The notes beneath the pieces are model-generated. The model had not been told where the DNA came from. It worked only from the letters and a program-made list of their open reading frames with translations, and made no database searches. A program made the translations under genes and the position numbers. This document shows, one piece after another, positions 47,761 through 59,407 of a DNA stretch of 64,000 nt. How positions within the stretch are numbered: position 1 is the first letter of the stretch; the number at the start of each line of letters is the position of its first letter. The DNA is from Morinoia aosen (lineage: Eukaryota > Arthropoda > Malacostraca > Amphipoda > Talitridae). The DNA lies in the NCBI GenBank assembly GCA_030386875.1, contig CM059566.1:41390068-41454067 (forward strand), in the 5' to 3' direction.

Positions 47761-48831
47761 AATTTACGGCTAGAACTCCGAGTTTATATGAGAAAACGAA
47801 ACAACGGATCATTAAGGTAAACTCATCTCCCTACAGACTGCAGGACGTTCAATGCATGCTGCTGAAGAGCACGCGAAGAGCAACAGAAATCGAAGCGACG
47901 AGTTCGGGGTAACAAAATTTTACAACGCCTCTAACGCAACAAAATTAAAAATAAGGGCCACCAAAGGGTAAGCAAAATTTTACTTTGGCCCTTGCACCTA
48001 GCATGGCTGATCAGGAAGAAACAACGTCAATTCAATTCATGTGTCATGAAAAAAAATTTGAGGTCAATTTGACGTGCATTCCTACTTACAATTCACTGAG
48101 AGAAGAACAGTAGCCAACTTATGACTGCACGGAGAATTAAACCACTCAAAAACAGAGAAATACAATCTCCGGTAGCTCACAGCCCTGAACCTTCTTCGCA
48201 CATCGAATGCAACAAAGGAGATAAAAAAAGTCGAATAAGAGACTGTCATGCTAAAACAAATAGAAGGTACGGAAATCGAACGCAGCCACTAGTACTTGTC
48301 AAGCTATAGAGAAGAGGCCAGTAGCGATAGAAGATTTTCTTGTGGGATCAAAAACCTAGCATCAGTACACATATCTACACGGGATTTTCTACATAAGCTC
48401 ACTGATGACAACTCACACGAACAAATTTTGCAGCAGTGTTTTGGAAGCTGAAATTTGTCCTCTGGCATACAGCTCCTACTTTACATTCTACTTTACACCC
48501 GCGACATGCACGTAACAGCTTAGTCTTCACACGGAATTCAGGGGAAAACAGTAAAAAAATTCTTGCGAGAACAGCTGACAGGTCGGACCAGAACACTACA
48601 CAAAAAATCGACTCATATAATCGGGGTTCTCAACACGCGCGTCTCCCTTCATTACCGAGACTGAATTGAGAACATCTACGTGCGATTTCTTAGGGGAAAG
48701 TCTTCGGAGCTTCAACACAATACAAAAGATACGTCATAACCTCGGCTGATCTACACAACGAACAGGAGTAATGCGCGCCAACTGCAACACAGAAAATTAG
48801 CTATGCCTTGCCTCATTCAATTTTAATGGCA

Positions 48832-49212
48832 GTATAAGTTAGTTCAAGCATCCCTGACCATACTAAAGGTGTTCTAAAAAAATAAATTATTATTAAGTAG
48901 GCAATTAAGAGAACAGGGAATCAAAGCACAAGGAGTGTCCCCACACCTTGCGCGTGGAAACGCAAGATTGAAAGAAATTTCACATAACATAATATATTGA
49001 AATGGAGAAAGTAAAGTCAGGTACAGAAAAAACAGCAGTGAACCGAAAAACATGATTCGGTTCACTACAGTGAACATGGATGGTTCGATACAGAAAGAAA
49101 ATCCATTCTATCTCAACAAAAGGAAAACCTACCTAACTTTCAACTCTGGACTCAACATTTTCTCTTTAGAAGAGTTAAAAGAGATACAGCAGTCGTATCC
49201 CTCTGAGATGGA
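48832..49212 (-). mobile_element. K-family retroposon, subtype c, old
   Basis: AGTATAAGTTAGTTCAAGC at the left, longer-form block GTGTCCCCACACCTTG, a duplicated CGGTTCACTACAGTGAAC hairpin-like insert near 49057, and TCGTATCCCTCTGAGATGG at the right. Confidence 0.75.
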
Positions 49213-50228
49213 CTTCTAATACAGGTCGATAGAATGAGATACATACTCCGGCTGTCGATAATATCTGCCGATATTATCAGCTCAGGAAGTCTGTATAGAC
49301 AAGTATACGGAAACCAGAAGAAACACACATGAAGAGTACAAAAGTAAAATATAAGAAATGCAGCTGAGTAAACTTCCACATTGAAATGTTACATTTGATT
49401 GAAACACTACATACTTTTCTAAAACCGAGTTCTCTTTAAATTCCATCAAGAAAGGACTTCCTTTTTTTTAGAGCAGCGAAATTCGCATTCACTAAGTAAC
49501 CCTGACTCCAACTTAAGTAACCATATATCAAGGACAACAACTTCAGATTAGGAAAAAAAGTGCCTAAATTCTAAAATAAATGCTATAAATGTAAATGCCA
49601 GAACAGTCACACGTTTGTCTCAGTTACCAGAGGAACCTCCATCTAACACCAGCTCACAGACCAATTCTACACACCAGCGCATCACCATTACAGCGAATGA
49701 GGCAACACGGAATTGAATCGAAGCGTCAGATTCAGTTGAATCAGTTTAGGTAATGAAGAGCGGCACAGATTCAGTTGAACCAGTCTAGGTAATGAAGAGG
49801 GACACAAGTGTTGAGAACCCTAATGATACGAGTCGATTTTTCGTATGGTGTTTAATTCAGACCTGCCAGCTGTTCTCGCAAGAAATTGTTCGTCCGTTTT
49901 CCTCTAGATTCGGTACGTCGGATTCTACCTAACAGCGAAAACGTTCTAATTAGACTTGCCAGCTGGTCTCGTCAGAAATTTTTCGCTGTTCTCCTCTAAA
50001 TTCGGTGCACCGAATTCAACTTAACAACGAAAACGTTCAGAAGAGGAGACTCGATATAGCACTGACGCACCCTAGGAGTTACGTAAGCCTCAGGCTGTGT
50101 GACGTTGCGCTCGGTCTGTTGTTATACAGACACACACACACGTCTCATACTACGCGCCACTGCACGCTCACACCAACTTGCGTACATGCACGTGCCGCAC
50201 ACATGCGCGTGCTGATCAGTGTGGCGCA
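49213..50228. other. Unassigned stretch with two tandem duplications
   Basis: GATTCAGTTGAA-CAGT-TAGGTAATGAAGAG occurs twice near 49730-49800. A roughly 115-bp unit with TGCCAGCTG-TCTCG-CAGAAATT and CGAAAACGTTC occurs twice between 49860 and 50040. No gene is recognised; the frame at 50005-50289 runs into the minisatellite. Confidence 0.5.
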
Positions 50229-50545
50229 CATGCTCGTTTGCTTTATGTACTGCGTACATGCTTGTTTGTGCGGTGTACTGCGTACATGATCGTTTGAGCG
50301 GTGTACTGCGCACATGATCACTTACATAGCGTGCTGCGCACATGATCATTTTCATGGTGTACTGCTTACATGATCATTTACATGGTGTACTGCGTACATG
50401 ATCGTATACATGGTGTGCTGCGTACATGATCATTTACACGATGTACTGAGTATACGCTGATTTACACGATGTACTGAGTACACGCTCATCTACACAACGT
50501 AATGCGAGCATGCACATTTGCATGATACACTACGTACACGCTCCT
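50229..50545 (+). repeat. 28-bp minisatellite, about 11 units
   Basis: Units such as CATGATCATTTACATGGTGT-ACTGCGTA follow one another, increasingly diverged to the right. Internal alternating purine-pyrimidine steps (GTGTAC, GCGTACATG) are frequent. Confidence 0.85.
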
Positions 50546-51709
50546 ACATGATTTACTAGATGAAAAGGTTCAATAATCATGAAAAATACACCAGCGTGTA
50601 AGCATATGCAAAAATTACGCACTTATAACAGTTTTTTGTTATTAAATCTGCAGAAATGAACATTTTGTATATTATTCAATAGTGCTGTAAAAATTAGAAA
50701 GCAACTATTCGAAGTGATTCACAGTTACGACACATACATGCATCACTCAACAACCACCTAATACTTTGATCCTCAACAAAGAGTGCTAGGAACATCACCA
50801 AACGCAAGGAGCGAGTGATGTGCATATCGGCCTAAATAGCTCTCTTTTATCAGTTCAAACGTCCACGAATCTTATCTCGGAGCTGAGGTGAGAAAGGTTC
50901 TGCGACACAGATTGGACGCTTCGCATTTAACGAATGGTTTTCAATTGGGCGATTAAAATGGATGGAACTTTTTACTTCACCCAGGGCTATTATACCGGCG
51001 TAAATGCGGTCCTATACAGTACAAGAACGCGTACATACAAATGATAACTACCACGTAGGTTGGGCACTCGACTGCAGGTGGAAACAAAAAGTCACTACAA
51101 AAATTGTCAACGCTCGAAGATAGGCACTGCACCCAGGTTATCAAAATAAAACTTACAGTCAGAAGACTTTGATGAGTTAACTAGCGGTGAGTTATTGTCA
51201 GTACAGTGGCTGCGAATGCGCGAGCTCAAGTCAACTATTTTGTAAGATTGATTAAAAGTTGTATGAATAAATGTTATTTTATGTACGATAGAAGCATACA
51301 CTACCTTTTAAAGGAGGCGAATTTCGATGTGACATCAAGAACGTGAAAATTAATTAAAGTAGAAGGAGATAATGATGCACTTAATCTATCGATGCCATTT
51401 ACTTATCTTTCGAAACTGGTAACACGTACAATATAACATCAATACGAACACCAGTGGCTTCTAAACCCAAAAATATACTTCATTGAGATCATCTGGAGGA
51501 TCTACTGAGGTCAACCAAATGTCTAGCACCGTATTCATTAAATTCACTTGATTTTGACTGAAGCGAGATGTTATTTTAGCAAAAATTAACACAAAATTCC
51601 CGGGCACACCGTTTTTAAAATTTTCAGAACTATCAACACATGATAGCCATCTTGCAAAATATTTGTCTGACTGCAGTGCAATGGCGACAAATTGAGATCG
51701 AGTCGACAG

Positions 51710-51888
51710 AAGCAGTGCAATAACAGGAAATCGAACAGGAAATAATACAGTCGACAGGAGATCGAGCAGACCAAAAACAACACATTAACAAGAGATCGAG
51801 CAGCAACACAATAACATGAATAATACGAGATCGAGCAGCAATACACTAACAGGAGACCAAGCAGACAGAAGAAAATTAAGCAATACAT
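51710..51888 (+). repeat. Degenerate tandem repeat of a GAGATCGAGCAG unit
   Basis: The core A-GAGATCGAGCAG(A/C)-CA-AA-ACA-TAACA recurs five or six times at about 25-45-bp spacing, and once more beyond the K insertion (CACGAGATTGAGCATAC at 52334). Confidence 0.65.
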
Positions 51889-51902
51889 ATTAACACGAGA
51901 TT

Positions 51903-52328
51903 AGATTAGCCGTTTGTTTTAGCCTCCCTACCCAGTAACAAATGCGATCCAAAGAGAAGAAAGAGAAGATTAAGATTATAAGTTAGTTTAAGCCTCCCTA
52001 ACCGCTGCAAAAATAGAGCGTATCGAAGAGAGGAAGGAGGAAGGCACCATTTAGTATGGAGATGAGAAAATGAGGAATCTATGCAGAAAGGGCATAGAAA
52101 CAGTAAGATGGGAAAGAAGTTCATGAAATAAGATAAAAGTTGAAGAAGAAAGTCAGAGATGCTGAAAAACAGGACAGTAATGAATCGAAAAAAGTTGGTC
52201 CTTAACATAACAAAAACATTTTATTTGAACAAAAAGGAAGGCCTACCTGACTCTTAGCTCGGGCCCTGACATTGTCCCCCTGGGAGCGCTAGTTCCCATG
52301 GATACAATAATTGTATCCCCCTGAGGGG
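51903..52328 (-). mobile_element. Chimeric K-family insertion: full subtype a joined to a 3' fragment of another subtype
   Basis: A single perfect 14-bp target duplication ATTAACACGAGATT (51889-51902 and 52329-52342) encloses two units. Next to the tail is about 62 bp of the 29714-type variant (GCCGTTTGTTTTAGCCTCC to AAAGAGAAGAAAGAGAAG, 51903-51964). Directly joined is a full-length subtype a copy with its own tail junction (ATTAAGATTATAAGTTAG, from 51965) to CCCCTGAGGGG. No remaining part of the first unit follows. Confidence 0.9.
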
Positions 52329-52359
52329 ATTAACACGAGATTGAGCATACAAAAGCCAC

Positions 52360-52640
52360 ACAATCAGAACAAAACAAAAGAAAAATAAACAAAGCCAGCG
52401 CCACGAAAACAGCAGCAGCAGCAGCGGCGGCGGTGCGAGCAGAAGAAGGCGACGACGGAGGAGGTGCTCAGCGCTGGAGTCGGCACACACCACCGCGCTT
52501 TCCTGCGCCTGATAAGAGAGTGTAACGGAAACCGCTCACCAGCGCCGAGCTGCCAGGGAACGCATGTACAGCTCGCTACGGGAATGTCGCGAGTGCAGTG
52601 AGCTAACTTTGTACACGTGTTTTTGAGGTTGTGCAATCAT
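52360..52640 (-). promoter_or_regulatory. CpG-rich patch, candidate promoter or first exon
   Basis: GC-rich with many CpG in an A+T-rich setting, plus a (CAG)n/(CGG)n run at 52408-52432. On the minus strand GCTCGGCGCTG is followed by GTGAGC (52539-52534), a plausible donor. No in-frame KANSL1 sequence is seen. It might be a non-coding first exon, a regulatory island or chance. Confidence 0.25.
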
Positions 52641-52751
52641 CCCAGGGAAAACGTCTTTTGAACTGGTAACGAGATTTTTACCGCCACCACAAAATTATAG
52701 CCCAGAGATACACAAACCTCTATTTACCGATCATTGACAAGGTGCATGAGA

Positions 52752-52935
52752 GATTAGAAAACGTAAGCTTCCCCTAAATGCAACAAAACATGTTTCCAAA
52801 AGAGGAAAGAGGACAGCACCATTTAGTGTGGAATTAAGATAAGGAGGAATCTATGCACAAATTGCATCTCCACACCCAGCACTGAGGAGAAACAGCATGG
52901 CTGAAGAAAATGAATCAAGTTAAAAGCTGAAAAAT
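52752..52935 (-). mobile_element. K-family retroposon, old fragment abutting a TTAA element
   Basis: CGTAAGCTTCCCCTAAATGC, GAGGAAAGAGGACAGCACC and CAAGTTAAAAGCTGAAAAA are collinear; the 5' half is absent where TTAA-type sequence begins. Confidence 0.65.
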
Positions 52936-53140
52936 TAGGTTCAATATTCAACTCAAATATAAAGTCAATTGTAACAAGAAATTTTGAAAATGGCAAACAT
53001 TACCTGGATCGTGCATTCATTTAACTGTGATTAAGCATTTATGAAAATTGAGTTGGTGACTACTGCTCGATCAGCAGCATTATGAAAATTCCCTCCGTGT
53101 ACCACCGGTGCTCATTTGGCGGTTAACTCGTTTATAAAGC
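52936..53140 (+). mobile_element. TTAA-type MITE, second form
   Basis: Carries TTCAATATTCAACTCAAAT, AAGCATTTATGAAAATTGAG, ATCAGCAGCATTATGAAAAT, CCGTGTACCACCGGTG and a right end GGCGGTTAACTCG. Confidence 0.6.
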
Positions 53141-53324
53141 ATTGAACGCGTTACAAACCTCAGTATGTGTCGAAGCTCTCAGATGGCGGTTAACGTGTTA
53201 CTTAAGCATTGAATGTGCTGGAGGCCTCAATATACGAGTTAGTACGTATATTGAGATATATTGGTCTCAATATAGGGAAGATTTCACACCCAAGTCAGAT
53301 GTAGAAGAAACCCCTTGAGTAAAC

Positions 53325-53900
53325 ACATTGGCTTGCGATACGAAACACCGGTGGGTAGTGCTTAGTAGTAGTATCACACTAGTGTGGGTAGTAGTGTCCG
53401 GTGGGTAGTGCTTAGTAGTACCACACTAGTGTGGGTAGTAGTGCCCGGTGGGTAGTGCTCAGTAGTAGTATCGCGCTAGTGTGGGTAGTAGTACCCGGTG
53501 GGTAGTGCTTAGTAGTATCGTATCGCACAAGTGTGGGTAGTAGTACCGGGTAGGTAGTGCTTAGTAGTATCGCACAAGTGTGGGTGGTAGTAGTACCCGG
53601 TGGGTAGTGCTTAGTAGTATCGCACTAGTGTGGGTAGTAGTACCCAGTGGGTAGTGCTTAGTAGTATCGCACAGGTGTGGGTAGTAGTGCCCGGTGGGTA
53701 GTGCTTACGTTTTACCTGCTGCGAAATGACCCATCGATGGTCGTTTGAAAAACTCTAACAACCTTTTTTAAATTAATGGTATTTAATGTTCCCAGATATT
53801 TGTATTTATAAATTTGCTAATCGCTTTTGGCTTTAAATTAGAATTGAACATTGAGCTGCAGTTTAAGCCATCGCAGTCAACGTGTTTAACACAGGCGCAA
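53325..53900 (+). mobile_element. TTAA-type MITE expanded by an internal minisatellite
   Basis: The left part TTGCGATACGAAACACCGGT and the right part, from TGCGAAATGACCCATCGATG through TTAATGGTATTTAATG to CGCAGTCAACGTGTTTAA, are the same element as 28895-29115. In place of the ACCGG...GTCGTGCT segment lies a 360-bp minisatellite. Confidence 0.75.
53350..53710 (+). repeat. 47-51-bp minisatellite, eight units, inside a TTAA element
   Basis: Units begin at about 53350, 53400, 53447, 53497, 53548, 53599, 53646 and 53693 with GGTGGGTAGTGCTTAGTAGT, followed by ATCGCACTAGTGTGGGTAG and TAGTGCCC. Confidence 0.9.
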
Positions 53901-54451
53901 TGGTCACATACACGCGAGGTATAAGCATTCGCACCCAAGTCAGACGTGGAAGAAGCCCCTTGAGTTAAACACAGGCGCAAAGAAGGTCACATGGACACGG
54001 ACACGAGGTCGCGGCGCAGACGAGCCAAAAGCTGGTCCACAAACAGGGCACGTTGACAAAGCAGGAAATCAAGCCTGGGACAGCACGGCGAGGGCACGTC
54101 GGTAGGCAGTTCGTGGAACGAGCTAGAGAGTCGTTCGAGTCCTGATGCAACAGTTCCGTTACATGCAAGCCCACTGTGTACAGTTTTATCAATGTTCCAG
54201 GAATGAGGATGCACGCTTTTTTGATTTGATTTTCGAGTCTAGAAGGACAGAACTTTTTTCAGGGTAGGTGCCTTAGAAGGCACTCATAGCTTGTTCAACT
54301 ACGTCCTACTAAAACAAAAGTAACACGATATCAACATCGCCTTTTACACCTGTAGCGTGAAGGTTGGTGGGCCAACACGTTGTATAACTTCAACACGTTG
54401 TATAACTTCAAAGTGTTGTGACATTGTTTTGTATTAGCATGAGTAGGTTCT

Positions 54452-54740
54452 AGGTTGTGCTCGCCATAGCGCAAGTGGCTAGGGGTTCTGCCGCCGTGCG
54501 GGAGACCCGGGATCGATTCTCGGCGCTGGCGGTGGCGATTTTCTCTGTTGGGTATAGGAGAAAAATTCCAAGCACAATACCCCACTCCACCCAGGTGTCT
54601 GAAATGGGTACCGGTCTTGACCGGGGGAAAGCGTCATGGCGTCCTGGCGTTAGTTATAAGGCATTTGAAAATCCAATGTACAAGGTGATGTGTATCAGGC
54701 TTGATTGGAAATAAAGCATCCGTAGATGCCTTCATTATTA
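54452..54740 (+). mobile_element. tRNA-derived SINE
   Basis: The tRNA-like head has an A box TAGCGCAAGTGG (54467-54478) and a B box GGATCGATTCTC (54510-54521) at normal spacing. The body contains GAAATGGGTACCGGTC and TTGACCGGGGGAAAGCG. It ends in an (ATT)n-like tail (54732 onward). It is on the plus strand, unlike every K copy. The parent tRNA and the LINE partner are not identified. Confidence 0.85.
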
Positions 54741-54971
54741 TTTATTATTTCTACCAACTCTAGAAAGTTCACGTAAAGGATGAGTGAATTCAAAAACAAA
54801 TGCGAGCAAAATGGAAATTATATAAAGTAACCAATAAACTGAGGCTTGAATCAATAAACCGAAACACTGGACGAATTTTAATTTAAACAATAACTCATGT
54901 CCTACATATTACAGCCCCGAGTTATGAATGACGTCACATTACATCAAAAGCGACTCTTTCAGCAAAAAAGT

Positions 54972-55435
54972 TAGTTTAACATGACACTATAGAATTAAAA
55001 TGTTCGTCCACAAGTAAAAATTAGATCCACTGCTAATTGCCTTTCACACAAGACAAAACAAACCAACACAAAGAACGAACAATAGTTTAACGTAGTGCTA
55101 TAAAATTAAAATGTTCATTCGCAAGTAAAAATGAGCTCCGACGGCTTATTGCCTTTCACACAAAACAAAGCATAAACTTCAATACAATGAACAAACAATA
55201 GTTTAACGTAATATTGCAAAATTTGAATGTTCGTCTGCAAGTAAAAATTAGCTCCGACGGCTTATTGTCTTTCACACAAAACTAAGCATAAACTTCAATA
55301 CAATGAACAAACAATAGTTAAACGTAATATTGCAAAATTTAAGTATTCGTCCGCAAGTAAAAATTAGCTCCGACAGCTAATTTCCTTTCACAGAAGACTA
55401 AATATAAAATTAAATGCAATGACCGAATAAACTCC
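54972..55435 (+). repeat. Tandem repeat, four units of 111-117 bp
   Basis: Each unit has TGTTCGTC-CAAGTAAAAATTAG, CTCCGACGGCT-ATTGCCTTTCACA, CAATACAATGAACAAACAAT and AGTTTAACGTAATATTGCAA. The middle two are most alike; the outer ones are decayed. No open frame. Confidence 0.85.
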
Positions 55436-56487
55436 AAAGCGCTTCACGTCACCAAGTCGCCGCCCCAGCAGGCACGTCCAGGTGGCTAACCCACCACCGA
55501 CGTACAGCTAAGCCGCTTGCGTTTTCAGGGTTATGCCCTTTTCTAAAAAATTGAGCGCGTTTGTTAAAAACGTTTTCCTAACAAGGACTAGGCGAATCGA
55601 CCTTCTAGTTCCACATTCAATCACAAGAAACGTTTGCCAAGATTTTTCACAAGACCTGCAAATTTTTTACTTATACGGCGCGTAAGCTTAGCTTAGTAAC
55701 GTGACTTGAAAAATACACCGATAATATGGAGCGTACATATGAATATACACAGAAAATTCATTTATTTCTGGTCAATTATCAATAAAAAATTGACAAAAAA
55801 TGTTCATACGATGAACAGTTTAAATACTAATACTAGCAATCAACAATTTACATCCGTTTCCACAATGACAATTGTAAAACTAAATATTCATTCAACAAAA
55901 CGCACACCTTTGGTTTTGCTCGTAAATTGAATAGCACAAAAATATGAAATAAATCGTTAACTGAACAAAACACGAGCCACATGTCTTTCTCAAAACCGTA
56001 ACCAGTAAATTTGCCATGTCTTTCAAATAAAAAAAAACGTCATGTCTTGTTAATAAAACCGTAACCGGTAAGTTGACCAATATTAAAAAAAAACGTTCAA
56101 GCCTCAATGCGCGGCTGCGTGACGTGGCGGTCGCTCGACGAAAACGAACGCTCAGGTGCGTGCAGTGTAATGGGGCGAAGCCGTCAATTGGTGCCAAGGC
56201 AATTGTCAACAGCAAACAATTATTGCATATCATTCTCGAAAATTCATTAAGCAGTTGGCAGAGATCAAAACAAAATACGGGTGCAATGCACTCTAAAATA
56301 AAACACTGAATTTTACGCACGTGCAAACAAACATTGAGATGCAAAATCAAACATGAATCGACTTCGTACATGTCATTATTTTTTCAAACGAGAAAGATCA
56401 ACACCAATTTTTGCCTACTGCAAAATGATTGCTCTGTTGATAATACCAGCCGATGTTCAATGCGGAGACAGTGTCGCATCACCTCAA

Positions 56488-56872
56488 TTTATGTTTAGTT
56501 TCAACATCCCTTACCGCAACAAAAATACTCAAAAGAGACGAAGGACGAAGGCACATGTATGGAATTGAGGGAACGCATACTCTACACATGTACAAGGTGA
56601 GTTCCCGAACACGATCTACTGTGTATTGGAAACGTCGACAAGAAAGGTTAGGAAACAAGGTAAAATAAAAGTTGAAAAAGTAAATCAGAGGTGCAGAAAA
56701 ACAGGACAGCAGTGAATCGAAAAAAGATGGTCCTTGACAAAACAAGAACATTTTATTTCAACAAAAAGAAGACTCGCCTAACTCAACTTGGGACCTCATA
56801 TTCTTCTCCCCTTCAGAGAGCTAATTTACATAAATACATAAATACTATAGTTGTATCTCCCTGAAGGGTTAA
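56488..56872 (-). mobile_element. K-family retroposon, nearly full length, diverged
   Basis: GTTTAGTTTCAACATCCC at the left, AAACAGGACAGCAGTGAAT in the middle, ATAGTTGTATCTCCCTGAAGG at the right. A duplicated ACATAAATACATAAATACTA is near the 5' end. Confidence 0.8.
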
Positions 56873-57659
56873 TAGGAAGAAACAACCGACAAGCTCACAC
56901 TATATAGGCTCGAACCCTCAACCAACCACACGAACGGTTATTTCTTCTCCCAGCAAGCTAAGATGCTCACAGAGCGAATGTCATGAGTCCAATTCCGAGT
57001 ATAGCCGTGGGCACGCATCTGAGCTCCTCATTTTCATAACATCGGTAGAAATGTGAGTCGGTCTGACAGTATCAGCTACTTTTTGTGCCAGCGTGGGTGA
57101 TATACGATGTACACTTGGCACTGAAACGGGATCATGTTTCGGGGAAGGTTTAGAATGAATTCTATTGTTGACATAATTCAAAATCTATGACGAACGATTA
57201 GAAAAATTTGAGAGGAAAATCGGATGAGAAACAAAAGAATCGTTTTCATAAACTATTTTTAAAAAGTCTGAACAAAATTAACGCGAGAATGTGTCAAGAC
57301 GAATAACATTTTGGACAATTAAGAACAGCATGTGATCAAGCCCGAAATCAATATGCTATAAACAAAGCTCACTCGTTTCCAAGTGAAATAATACTTCATA
57401 ATAATGTGGCATGAGAAGAAATGCATCGAGAAGTTTCAAAACACGACGATACGCAATGAAGACCTAAGGAGACTCAAACATTGATGCAATTACGACGAGT
57501 TTCTAAGGAGCCCATAGAAATAAACTGAGATATATTTGACCGTGACAGATATTCTCATGGCATTACTTGAATTTTTACGACTCCATGGCCACACTGCAAC
57601 ACCGAAGTCAATTTCATAGAAGCGATAAGACATATCCATTAAATATGTCCTGTAGAATA

Positions 57660-57789
57660 TTAGATTGAATAACTAGCTTCAGCCTGCTAATCGCAACCCG
57701 TTTCCAAGTGAGGAAAGAATATGGGACCAATTAGTATGAAAGAAAACGGGGAATAGAGGCGCAAGTGCTGAAAAACAAAGCAGCAGTCA
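57660..57789 (-). mobile_element. Left part of an old K copy split by a young one
   Basis: TTAGATTGAATAACTAGCTT to GTGCTGAAAAACAAAGCAGC. It continues at 58177. Confidence 0.75.
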
Positions 57790-58164
57790 GATTAGATTAT
57801 TATAGATTATAAGTTAGTTTAAACCTCCCTAACCGCTACAAAAAATAGAGCGTATCGAAGAGAGGAAGGAGGAAGGCACGATTTAGTATGGAGATAAGAA
57901 AATGAGGAATCTATGCTGAAGGGGCATAGAAACAGTAAGATGAGAAAGAAGTTCATGAAATAAGATAAAAGTTGAAGAATAAAGTGAGAGGTGCTGAAAA
58001 ACAGGACAGCAGTGAACCGAAAAAAGGTGGTCCAATTAACATAACAAAAAAAAACCTTTATTTCAACAAAAAGAAGGCCTACCTAACTCTCAGCTCGGGC
58101 CCTCACATTTTTCCCCTGGGAGCGCTAATTCTCATAGATACAATAGTTGTATCCCCCTGAGGGG
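57790..58164 (-). mobile_element. K-family retroposon, subtype a, nested in an older copy
   Basis: A perfect 12-bp target duplication AAGCAGCAGTCA is at 57778-57789 and 58165-58176. The tail is GATTAGATTATTATAGATTA and the 5' end CCCCTGAGGGG is complete. Confidence 0.93.
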
Positions 58165-58176
58165 AAGCAGCAGTCA

Positions 58177-58324
58177 ACCCAGGGAATTGGGTTCGTTACA
58201 AAACAAAAAAACTATTGAAACTAAAGGAAGGCCTACTTAACTACTTAATCCGCAGCTTGGGACGTCACATATGTCCCTGTGAAGGCTAGTTCCTTTAGAA
58301 ACAATTTTTGTTTCTCTCAGAGGG
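58177..58324 (-). mobile_element. Right part of the split old K copy
   Basis: ACCCAGGGAATTGGGTTCG, GAAGGCCTACTTAACTACTT and ACAATTTTTGTTTCTCTCAG resume the host copy; its 5' hairpin arms have co-varied to AACAATTTTTGTT-like. Confidence 0.7.
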
Positions 58325-59407
58325 TAATTACATTCTTATATTAGTTCAGTCGATACCGCAAGCTCTGTCATTGCTCTTACCATGAATTGATCTTTTGGTT
58401 TTGAGTTACGAAGGCAGTCAAAAACTTTTAGCTCACTAACTAGCCAGAACAGCTTTTGCATTATCACATGCAGCCCTAGAGCCAACTCTACCTTGGAAAG
58501 AGTCCGTTTCGCAACATCATCAAAGGAAACGGAAACGCATCATCGTGTTTGCCTATAATGGCAACGTTGCAACACATTCTACAGCACTACAGAATGAGCT
58601 CAACTTTTTGAATGAGCTAAACTTTTGAGCTAATGTGAGCGCGACGTCACGTACTGAAGCTACCATATTCTTGGAACGAAACTCACACTTCTATTCATGG
58701 ATATCAAGACTGGCATTTTACAAACTAGAAACGTCAAGATTATTTTATTTTATCTTCTCAAACATTTAACCACAAAGACCACTGAGCGTCTGGCAACCCG
58801 GAAAAGATTGTCAAATGCACAGTCGTTCATATGGTCAAATTTTTTTCTATAACTCTTAAACGTGAGGATTTTGGTCAGAAATGAGACTAACCAGACAACC
58901 CCGCTTCTGCGTCAAACTCAGACTTTCATTAGCTATTCATTAATTCAGAAAATAGTATGCTCACGTCACTAATTCCTAGATGGAAAAAATTCACTATAAG
59001 TTTACCGTTTTGAACGACTTAGTAAAATTACAGCCGCTCACATTTTTTTTCCAAAATTCGTTGTCATTGAATGATTTTCACTTCGTTAGAATGAATAAGG
59101 CCTATGAAATAGCCTTAAAAGCATTAAAAAATACAGCTAACTAATTTCTACAAACGACGTTAAGACGTGAATTAAAAACCCACTAAATTACAACCTTCCA
59201 CGCAATCATCTTTTTTCGATCACTATCAATTTTCTCCATTTCATTTGCTGCTCGATTTCACCGCTTCTCTTCTGTAAAATAATCGTGTTTACTGTTTACT
59301 GAACACTACGAAAAACAGGAAAGCGATGCTGCAATTTCACGGCAATATAATTCACACTGCAAAAAACAGGAAAGCGGTGCTGCAATAATCAAGACAATAT
59401 AAACCAG

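Noticed and set aside
54454-54535. Possible functional tRNA gene
   Set aside because: A and B boxes are present but the acceptor stem and anticodon arm do not fold well, and a SINE body with tail follows.
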